This document shows, piece after piece, positions 1-7,400 of a stretch of 15,725 bases of DNA. The position numbers and the translations under genes were made by a program. Positions within the stretch are counted from its first letter, which is position 1. The number at the start of each line of letters is the position of its first letter. Location: the NCBI GenBank assembly GCA_964623885.1, contig CAZUVM010000119.1, positions 1 through 15,725 on the forward strand, written 5' to 3'. Below the pieces are notes generated by a model. It was not told the DNA's origin. It searched no databases and saw only the letters and a program-made list of their open reading frames with translations. Source of the DNA: CAZUVM01 sp964623885 (lineage in GTDB: Bacteria > Verrucomicrobiota > Verrucomicrobiia > Limisphaerales > UBA8199).

Positions 1-569
1 AGGGAGGTAAACGTCCCGCCGGCGATTTTGAAAACGTAGCTTTCAGTTTTGTTGGTGGTCTGATCCCGCACGATCAGCGTCGTCCCATCTCCGGAAAGGC
101 CGGTGGCGCTCATCATGGTCGGGGCCGGATCATCCGGCGGGGCGGGAATCAGCGACTCGACGCCGTTCACCCAGTAAGCCGCGTATTGGGTTGAAATGCC
201 GTTGGTCGCCACGCCGACCATGTAGCCGCCCACGACCGAGCCGTCATGGCTGATACCTTTAGGTTGGCCGTAGTAAGGACTTCCCGTGTTGAAGCCCAGC
301 GAGCTTGGCAGATCGATCCAGCCGGTGTTCGTCTTATAGAGCGAAGGGGTGCCGTAGCCGACGCCAGTGTATCCAATGCCGTCGATTCCGGCATAGACAC
401 CACCATTGGCGGCCACAAAAGCATAGTGAAGGTATTCGCCCATCTTGATTTCCGAGTATTGGGCTAGCACGAAGATCGGGGCGCCCAAGTGCATAAATGC
501 GAGAGCGCAAAGAATGGTGCGTCGCGTCGAAGCGAGTTGGGGAAAAGCAAAGGCATGGTTCGCTTTCAT
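1..569 (-). CDS. HAF-repeat secreted protein, N-terminal part (runs off left edge)
   Basis: The minus-strand frame is open from an ATG at 569 to the window edge (189 complete codons; the C-terminus is outside). Residues 1-37 look like a signal peptide: a long n-region ending in STRR, a hydrophobic core around residues 19-35, and a likely cut near VLAQ. The mature part has repeats of the extracellular HAF type. The clearest is at about 104-141, GIS-DGSVVGG followed by AAYWVNGVESL. A second is at about 155-189, GLSGDGTTL followed by ESYVFKIAGG. HAF repeats are predicted to form beta-propeller-like exported proteins; their substrate is unknown. No clear ribosome binding site precedes 569. A shorter start at 494 would lose part of the signal peptide. 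The family call is good; the function is unknown. Confidence 0.75.
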   Translation of the reverse strand, partial: MKANHAFAFPQLASTRRTILCALAFMHLGAPIFVLAQYSEIKMGEYLHYAFVAANGGVYAGIDGIGYTGVGYGTPSLYKTNTGWIDLPSSLGFNTGSPYYGQPKGISHDGSVVGGYMVGVATNGISTQYAAYWVNGVESLIPAPPDDPAPTMMSATGLSGDGTTLIVRDQTTNKTESYVFKIAGGTFTS

Positions 570-1018
570 AGACAGGAACAAGGATCAAATTGCCGATGTT
601 TCGGCCGGTCTCGGCCAATTGGGTGCTCCCGAAACCATTCCCCATGTGTTGTCCTGTTGCAAGAAAGATGTGGCCCAGTTAGGGGACCTGGGCAGACCTC
701 ATTTTTTGTGAACCCCACCGCTGTAGGGTAGGGGATTCCCTCACCCAAAGCCTTCCGAAGCCGGAACGATTCAGAACAGTCGCTTATGCTAAGACGCTAA
801 GAGGCAAAGACGCGAAGCATTTGAGCGGTTTACCAGTAGGGTCCGAAGCAACTGAAGGGTAGTCCACCGCTGCGGCTTAACTGTTTGACACCTTTGCGCC
901 CTTGCGGCTCTGCGTTGAGTTCCGACTGCATGGCGACGCCCGAGGGAGAAGAAACCGCTAAGTTTCGCTGTGGAGAGACCAGCGGCGGAGGATAGACGTG
1001 GTCAGTAGGGAGATGACT
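570..1018. other. Intergenic region without a convincing gene
   Basis: Short frames on both strands lack signal peptides, domains or protein-like composition. The stretch holds the upstream region of the HAF-repeat gene, the downstream region of the ASH-domain gene, and a pair of degenerate inverted repeats (785-920) described separately. I saw no clear sigma70 promoter or T-tailed terminator. Confidence 0.6.
785..920. repeat. Pair of imperfect inverted copies of a GCAAAGACGCGAAG-like repeat
   Basis: The left arm at about 787-817 contains GGCAAAGACGCGAAG. The right arm at about 889-919, read on the minus strand, contains CGCAAGGGCGCAAAG; these match at 11 of 15 positions. About 70 bases lie between them. 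A related fragment (ACCGCAGAGACGCGAAAATC) occurs at about 3237-3256. Such degenerate CGCAGAGACGCAAAG-type sequences are common in the intergenic DNA of verrucomicrobia. Their function is unknown. Confidence 0.45.
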
Positions 1019-1534
1019 TTAGCGCAGGGCAATTAGCCGCTGGCCGTCGGGCTGGGTTGGCGCATGCCGCCGTCGAGGTGTCGCCTTAGGTGCAATCGGG
1101 GAGGCGGAACCCGTTACTGTGATGCTCGCCCCGGTCAGATGTACCACCGTCATGTGCATACCTAACCCCCTGGGCGCATACAGAACAGTGATTACCTGCG
1201 TTTGCGCAGGTTCTAAAACGAAGGCCCTGCTTCCAAGGATACTGAACGGTGGCGAAACAGTGGCTGTCCCGGTGAGGCTCCGGGCTCCGACATTCTGGAT
1301 CTTGAAAGAAAGCTCGTTGTTGCTGCCCACAGGAACAGCGCCAAAATCCAGATTGCGGGCAGAAATGGAAATGGCCGGACTGCTCCCGTCATCACCTGGA
1401 ACCGTGGTCTGGCTGTTGGTGCGAATGACCGGAGCCTGATGATCGGCACCGGGTGCGATGCCTGTCTGTGCACTTGCCATCCAGGTCCCCGCGAGCTGGA
1501 CGGCAGCCAAAATACCGCATGTGAGTCTATTCAT
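1019..1534 (-). CDS. Small secreted ASH-domain (choice-of-anchor D type) protein
   Basis: This is a 171-residue protein if started at the ATG at 1534. Residues 1-23 form a standard signal peptide (MNRLTCGILAAVQLAG, cleavage near ASAQ). A Thr/Ser-rich linker leads to a single immunoglobulin-like ASH (ASPM-SPD-2-Hydin) domain at about 55-144. Its landmarks are LDFGAVPVG, the FKIQNVGARSL strand pair and the VITVLYAPRGLG strand. A basic tail (PRRRH) closes the protein. Longer starts at 1561 (ATG) or 1603 (GTG) would place about 9-23 extra residues before the signal peptide and look less likely. In bacteria such domains occur in exported proteins of unknown role. It lies 192 bases downstream of the POT transporter gene on the same strand, so co-transcription is possible. 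No enzyme motif is visible. Confidence 0.7.
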   Translation of the reverse strand: MNRLTCGILAAVQLAGTWMASAQTGIAPGADHQAPVIRTNSQTTVPGDDGSSPAISISARNLDFGAVPVGSNNELSFKIQNVGARSLTGTATVSPPFSILGSRAFVLEPAQTQVITVLYAPRGLGMHMTVVHLTGASITVTGSASPIAPKATPRRRHAPTQPDGQRLIALR

Positions 1535-1726
1535 TGTCACTGCTGGCTTCAGTGTTTGCATGCGTCTTAATCGTAGATTCAGCGCGCGCGGCAGCAATTC
1601 CACCCATTACGGAACCGTGTCCATACGGATACGGAAGGTCACTTGCGGATTTCAGCCTGAGTCCATTTGCCTGGGGAGGACCGACGACCATTGCGAAAGG
1701 GAACAGAATGCGAGCTTCTGAGCGTA

Positions 1727-3127
1727 TTAATTTTTTTGGCTCGCCCTTGCTTCCTTTAGGAGGTAGGGCGAGAGGAACAGCTTAAAAAGCAGAAAGACCA
1801 CCCCGGAGCCGAGCGCGAACGCGGCGTGAAGCAACCAGAACCGCGGTGTCGGCCACTTTTCATACAGTCCACCCACCCAACCGACGAGGCTGTTGCCGGC
1901 AAAAAACGCAAGGTAATAAAGGCCGAGCACAGTCGAGTTGATTTTGGCCGGCGCGAGTTTCGCAAAGAAAGCGAGGCTGACAGGCAGCATGTGAGCGAAG
2001 GCAATGCTGTTGATGAGATGAAAAGCCACCGGCCACAGCAGGCCAATCTTCCCACCGGCGGGCTTCGAAACCGCCGCCATAACCAGGCATAACATGCCGA
2101 GGACTGAAAATGCCGAGCCGATAATGAGTTTGGTGATTTCATCCGGCTCTCGCCGACGCTTTCCGTACCAGCGATAGAAGAGCGCCACTCCCGCAAGGAA
2201 CGCTACGCTGGTGATCGAATCGAGTGTGATGAGCCAGGTGGTCGGCAGTTTCTTGCCGAAGAAAACGAGGTCAAACTGCTCGTTGGCCCAGACCAGGTAG
2301 GCGTTAAAGATCTGGTTATTGGGCACAAGGGCCACCGCCAGCACCGGAATCAGAAGAATCAGCGCACCGGTCACCAGACGCTCTCGCTTGCTGAGTGGTG
2401 GACGCCGCACGCGGGCAGAGGCGCGGGTGAGCTCCTCTTTTGGCAAATATTGCTGACCCGCAACGTAAATCGAAAGCCCGACGAGCATGCCAATACCTGC
2501 GGCTGCGAAGCCCCAATGCCAGCCAATGGTCTCACCGAGAGTGCCTACGATCAGGGGTGTGGTAATTACCCCCACATTGACGGCCAGGTAATAAATCTGG
2601 AAAGCATCGGCGCGTCGCAGGTCCTCCGGTTTATAGAGAGCGCCCACCTGGCTCGCCAGATTTCCCTTGAACATGCCGCAGCCGGCCACCAGGCAGAGCA
2701 GTGCGAACAAAAACGTTTGCTCAAAGGCCATCAGGAAATGCCCCAGCGCCATCGTCGCCGCGCCGAGGAGCACCGTTCGCCGCTTGCCCAAAACGCGGTC
2801 CGCCAAAAGCCCGCCGAGGATAGGCGTCAGGTAGACCAGGGCGGTGTAGGTCCCAAAAATCGCCGAGGCGAGCGGCTGTCCTTCCAGTCCGTACAGGCGC
2901 TGAATGGATTTGAAAAACCAGACACGTCCGATGTGGCCTGGCAACAACAACTCCTTCACCATGTAAAGCACGAGCAGGGTCTGCATGCCATAATAGGAGA
3001 ATCGTTCCCAGGCCTCAGTAAATGCCAGGTACCCGAGGCCCTTTGGGTGTCCCAGGAAAGCTCGGTCCAGGCGCTCGGAGCCGTCGCTCACTGGGGCGGA
3101 GTCGGGCGTCGGTTTCAGTGTGCTCAT
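1727..3127 (-). CDS. Proton-dependent oligopeptide transporter (POT/PTR2, MFS)
   Basis: An inner-membrane MFS carrier of 466 residues from the ATG at 3127. POT proteins import di- and tripeptides with protons. The POT hallmark ExxERFxYYG is present at residues 38-47 (TEAWERFSYYG), holding the proton-coupling glutamates and arginine. The second PTR2 motif, GGLLADRVLGKRRT, lies at about 105-118, and the conserved GxGxxKxN segment at about 150-156 reads GCGMFKGN, with Gly in place of the frequent Pro. DAFQIYYLAVNVG and GWHWGF further down are also typical. The length and a dozen or so hydrophobic segments fit a full-length transporter. An in-frame ATG at 3211 would add 28 residues overlapping repeat-like DNA; 3127 fits better. 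Substrate specificity cannot be read from sequence. Confidence 0.9.
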   Translation of the reverse strand: MSTLKPTPDSAPVSDGSERLDRAFLGHPKGLGYLAFTEAWERFSYYGMQTLLVLYMVKELLLPGHIGRVWFFKSIQRLYGLEGQPLASAIFGTYTALVYLTPILGGLLADRVLGKRRTVLLGAATMALGHFLMAFEQTFLFALLCLVAGCGMFKGNLASQVGALYKPEDLRRADAFQIYYLAVNVGVITTPLIVGTLGETIGWHWGFAAAGIGMLVGLSIYVAGQQYLPKEELTRASARVRRPPLSKRERLVTGALILLIPVLAVALVPNNQIFNAYLVWANEQFDLVFFGKKLPTTWLITLDSITSVAFLAGVALFYRWYGKRRREPDEITKLIIGSAFSVLGMLCLVMAAVSKPAGGKIGLLWPVAFHLINSIAFAHMLPVSLAFFAKLAPAKINSTVLGLYYLAFFAGNSLVGWVGGLYEKWPTPRFWLLHAAFALGSGVVFLLFKLFLSPYLLKEARASQKN

Positions 3128-3190
3128 CGGTGGGTGGCTTATTATCGAAGATGATGCTCCTATTGCAACCAGGTTCGTAGCCGGAGAGCA

Positions 3191-3210
3191 AGGCAGGCCA
3201 AGGCAGGCCA
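3191..3210. repeat. Two tandem copies of AGGCAGGCCA
   Basis: Two exact adjacent 10-base units lie between the POT gene start and the palindrome at 3284. They fall within the 5' extension of the longer POT start candidate, which argues against that start. Confidence 0.8.
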
Positions 3211-3283
3211 AACTCTAATCACAAGCGGATTCTTAACCGCAGAGACGCGAAAATCGCAGCGCGGCCATCCACAACCGAGGAGC

Positions 3284-3299
3284 GCAGGCTTCAGCCTGC
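3284..3299. repeat. REP-like palindrome GCAGGCT-TC-AGCCTGC
   Basis: A perfect 7-base inverted repeat with a 2-base loop sits between the LamG gene end (3351) and the POT gene start (3127). It is preceded by a CGCAGAGACGCG-like fragment at about 3239-3250. GCAGGCTTCAGCCTGC-type palindromes recur between genes in related bacteria (general knowledge). It lacks a T-run on either side, so it is not a canonical intrinsic terminator, although it could form a hairpin at the LamG mRNA 3' end. Confidence 0.65.
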
Positions 3300-3350
3300 T
3301 GAACCAGAGGACGAAGAAACGAGAACGAAGAACGATAAGGATAAGTGCAG

Positions 3351-4490
3351 TTACGGATTTGCGAGGCGGTAGAACCTTTGGGGCAAGGAGGCAGGAACGG
3401 TTACCGGGTTGGTGGCGCCGCTGGGGGCGTTTGACCAATTGGGCGGGTTGAGCGAGTCGCTTACCTGCAGGTGAAATCCGGGTGTAGCCGGGGTCCACGA
3501 AATCGTGGCGAAGCCCGGTGCTGCGATTGCGATGGTCAAAACGGGCGCGCCAGTGACCTGAACGGCAATCGGCAATGCCCAGAAACCGCCAACCACTGAG
3601 AACGGCCCGTTGGTGAGCGGCCCTCCAGCATCGTGCTGGCCGATTGTCCCCGACAGCGTGTGTACTCCGTCGCTGCCAACCCCACCCCCACCCGCAACTT
3701 TAAACCAATCTATGGCGTAAATGCATTTGCCCCCGCTGCCGGCGTTGTAGAGCGCCTGGACTTCCAGCGCGGTCAGAGCGCGATTATAGATCGAGACTTC
3801 GTCAATGATGCCGTTGAAAACGTTGTCCGAACCGCAAGTGAAGCGCCGGCCTATGTAATCGGTCGTGTCGGCGGCCAGCGGGCCAGTGCTGGGGTCCGCA
3901 ACGCTGTCGGCCAGCACCCCGTCCATGTAAAGAGTCAGCGTCTTATTTGTTCCGGCAACCTCGCGCACCCCGACTGCGTGGTGGAATTGATTGCGCGTGA
4001 CGGGCCCTGCCGTGATGGCATAAGCGCCGACGCCGTTGCTGTCGCGCACGTAAAAGAAAACCCTTCCGGAATCTGCGCCGACATTGTCCTGCATGACCAG
4101 ACTTTGGAGGGTATTGCTGCAGTGATAGTTGAGCTGGATAATGGACGAGCCGTCGCTTACGGGGGAGTTCGGGCCAAAACTGTTGAACCAGGCTTCAAAA
4201 CTGAAGCTGCTGTCGGGTCCGAAATCCAGGTCAGGCACGTTGCCAAGGTTGACGCCGCCAACCGAGCCGTTGAACACAAACGCGCTGCCGACTTCCCCGG
4301 CATTGGTAACCGAGACTCCGGCTTCAAAAGTGCCGTCATTTGTGCCCGCCCAATCGCGAGCCCCACTTTCCCCGCGCCACCAGTGAATCAGGCCTGGCGG
4401 CGCGCCAACGCACGCGGCGTTGGCGTGAGGACAAAGAGGAAAACCACAGATGAACACAGATAAACACAGATAGGAACGGCCACGAGTCAT
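3351..4490 (-). CDS. Secreted LamG-domain (jelly-roll) protein
   Basis: An exported protein of 379 residues. The signal peptide is residues 1-25 (LCLSVFICGF core, cleavage near HANA). A LamG/concanavalin-like jelly-roll domain spans about 33-251, with GLIHWWRGE at its start, FSFEAWFNS in the middle and the family-typical FNGIIDEVSIYNRALTALEV near its end. It is followed at about 258-304 by a Gly-rich segment (HTLSGTIGQHDAGG, FSVVGGFWAL) and at about 317-377 by a C-terminal Ig-like module ending QRFYRLANP. Both are common in verrucomicrobial exported proteins. LamG domains usually bind carbohydrate or surface ligands; no catalytic residues are apparent. The ATG is 8 bases after the stop of the giant S74 gene, suggesting co-transcription. 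Oddly, the signal peptide core is encoded by an intergenic-type tandem repeat (4444-4473). Confidence 0.85.
   Translation of the reverse strand: MTRGRSYLCLSVFICGFPLCPHANAACVGAPPGLIHWWRGESGARDWAGTNDGTFEAGVSVTNAGEVGSAFVFNGSVGGVNLGNVPDLDFGPDSSFSFEAWFNSFGPNSPVSDGSSIIQLNYHCSNTLQSLVMQDNVGADSGRVFFYVRDSNGVGAYAITAGPVTRNQFHHAVGVREVAGTNKTLTLYMDGVLADSVADPSTGPLAADTTDYIGRRFTCGSDNVFNGIIDEVSIYNRALTALEVQALYNAGSGGKCIYAIDWFKVAGGGGVGSDGVHTLSGTIGQHDAGGPLTNGPFSVVGGFWALPIAVQVTGAPVLTIAIAAPGFATISWTPATPGFHLQVSDSLNPPNWSNAPSGATNPVTVPASLPQRFYRLANP
4444..4473. repeat. Three tandem 10-base units of the CACAGAT type
   Basis: The units are CCACAGATGA, ACACAGATAA and ACACAGATAG. On the minus strand they read ATCTGTGTTTATCTGTG and onward, a sequence type widespread in non-coding DNA of verrucomicrobia and planctomycetes. 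Here it lies inside the LamG gene and encodes the hydrophobic core of its signal peptide. Confidence 0.8.
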
Positions 4491-4498
4491 GGGCCGAA

Positions 4499-7400
4499 TC
4501 AGTGGTTCTGGCTGTGGCTTTCGAGCAACTGTTCCAGCCGTTCGAGCCGTTGTTTCAAGACCGCGTTCTCAGCGTCCTGCCGCTGCAATTCCTCCGTCAG
4601 CTTCTGGTTCAGGCCCTGGATGGCGGCCAACGCCACACCCGATTCGTCCACGGCGGAGATATGCGCGTCGTCGTTCCCGTTTAACCCGAATGCAGCTCGA
4701 AAGTCTTGCGCCATCGGGCCGACATGTTTGATATCCGCACCATCGCCTTTGTAATTCCACTCGGTGACTGGCAGCGACACGAGCTTTGCTAAAACACTTT
4801 CGGGATCCACAGTGGCAAAATTTTCCTTCGCGTTGCGGTCGCTGGTCAGCAATACACCATGGGCAAAGACGTTGCCCGAGCAGCTTATGTTGCCGGTGAC
4901 GTCCAAAACATTGGTCGGGCTCCGGTTAGCGATGCCGACGAATCCATTGGTGCCGATGAGCAGGCGCGAGTTGTTCGCCGTGCGGTCAATGATTTGGAAA
5001 GAAGCATCCAGGTTGGCGTTGCCCGTTACCGCGCTGCTTTGCAACGTCCAGAGATGGCCGTTGGCATCGCTGCTTTGGATGCCCAGTTCGGTATCGCCGG
5101 AACTGAGCAAGTGGAGAGTGCGGCTGGGGCTAAGGGTGCCAATGCCGACATTGCCGCCGGCCTGAATGGTCATCTTGGTGACATTCGTGCCGGTGCGAAA
5201 CTGCAACCCATGCGGCGTCGAGACGTTGTTGAAGATAATACCGCCATCGGTGTTGGTATTGGGGTTTCCGAACAGCAGACCTCCTTCGGTCGACGCCGGC
5301 GTCAACACGGAGACATACCCTGAGGTGTTTTTCTCGAAGACACCAATCGAGTTGGCGTTGGCAGTCACCGTGCCCGCGGAGCCGGAGGCCACGTGCAGCG
5401 GACCATCGGGGGTGGTGATGCCGATTCCTAAACGGCCGCCGTTGATGTAACTGTCCCCGGTGATCTGGAACCCGGCGCCGGCGAAACCCCTCGCGGTCAC
5501 CGTGCCGTTCACGTCCAGGGCTGTTGCGGGATTCGTAGTGCCGATCCCCACCCCGCCGCTGGCGCGGATCAGAAACTGATTATCGGCGCCCGAAGTGAAC
5601 GGTTGGCCAACGGCATCCGCCCACACAAAACACCCCTTGTTCAACGCGACGGCATTTGACCCGGCCGCAAAGGAGTAGTCCCCCTGGACTATGTTGTAGG
5701 CGCCGCCGGGGATCATACCGCCATTCGCAGTGAAGATCAGGTTGCCGAAGCCGCCAGCAATCGTGCTCGCACCAATCCCACCCAGGATACTGTTGTTGAT
5801 ACCGCCACCAATTGTATTGGCAAAATTCGGTTGCGGTACACCAAAGGGTCCACTAAAGCCGCCGATCGCGTTGCCGTACCCGCCGCCGATAACGGCGCAC
5901 GTATTTCCCTGTACAGAATTTCGAAATCCTGCCCCGATAATCGTGTCGTCCGAATTTTGGAGAAAGTTTTCGAAACCGTTGCCGATGATCGATTGGTTAC
6001 AATTTGTAATGTCATTGGACTGCCCGCCGCCGATGGTTGCGCCCTGTGCGGTACTGATTTCGACGTAATTCATCATCCCTCCGGCTATCGTTGAATAGTC
6101 GCTGCCGATAAAGTTCCCATAATTAGCGGGCCCGCCCCCGAAACCGTTAGTTGCGCCTCCTCCTGCGATCACGGCCCCCGAAACTCCACGTGCAACAGTG
6201 TTCGATGCTGAGCCGCCAATCACGTTAGGGGCTCCATTCGTGTTGGGTTCGAGGCGCAGAGCCCGGAAGCTGTTGGCCCGGAATTCCACCGGGCTGGCAT
6301 CGATCGTGCCGAGGAACTGATTCGAATTGACGCCGCTATTGCCGCCGGTTTTCCAAAAGTTGGAGACGGCCAGGCCGGCAAACGTGCTCGCATTGAGATT
6401 GGTGAGCAAACCGCCATTGCCGCTGATGGCGCCGCTGGTGACGCCTAACGGCCCATCCAGCGACATGCCTGCGCCGCTCGTAAAAAGCCGCACACCGCCT
6501 GTGGCGCGGACATTGAAGGAATTATCATTGGTGGAGGAGAAAGCGGGTCCGACCAGATCACCCCAGACAAAAGCTCCATGGTTTGTTGCTTGAGCAAAAA
6601 AACCCGCGGCCAAGGAATAATTTCCACTGGCCACTGAGTTCTGGCCCATGGCGACCCCAGCGAAGCCGCTTGCAATACTGCTTACACCCATCGCAACGGA
6701 GTTGGGGCCGGCGGCAACATTGCCAAGGCCTCCAACCACCGTGGCGGCGGGCGCGGAAACCGTGTTGTTGCTGCCGCCGCCAATCGTTGCATTGGCCGCG
6801 CCGCCAAATATCAAATTGCCGCTGCCGCCGCTGATGGCGGAGAATGCAACGCCGGCCGCCACTACGTTGGAACGTCCCCCGCCGATGACGGAATAGATAG
6901 AATTCGTTTGCATCGTGTTTGCCTGCCCGCCGCTGACGGTGTCGAAAACCGGCAACGTCAATGAGCCGATGATCGTATTGTTTCCACCGCCGGCAATCAC
7001 GGCGTGGTCGGCCGCGAACTGAATCACGTTGGCTTCACCGCCGCCAATGCTGGATATGTAGCCATCATTCGTATTGCTATTGCCTCCCGCAATGCTGCTG
7101 TACGATGCGGCAGACTGGATCACGTTGGCATTGCCGCCAGCGAGCACCGCATATTGTGAGTTCGTCAGGATAAGATTTGAACCGCCGCCACCAATGAATG
7201 AACCATTGACAGAGGGCCCAATCTGATTCTGGAAACCGCCCGCAATGGTGGCAAAGCTGGTATTGGTCAGAATCTGATTTTCGAACCCTCCGGCGATCGT
7301 CGAAGCCCCCGCATCGCTTTGAATCTGATTGCCTCCCCCGCCGGCAACCGTCGATTCCGAAGCATTTGGACTCACAAGATTATTTACTCCCCCGCCGACT

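Noticed and set aside
1740..1772. Strong hairpin CTCGCCCT...AGGGCGAG near a T-run, as a possible terminator
   Set aside because: It lies in the last codons of the POT gene. On the minus strand it is followed by an A-run, not a T-run, and on the plus strand no T-run follows it.
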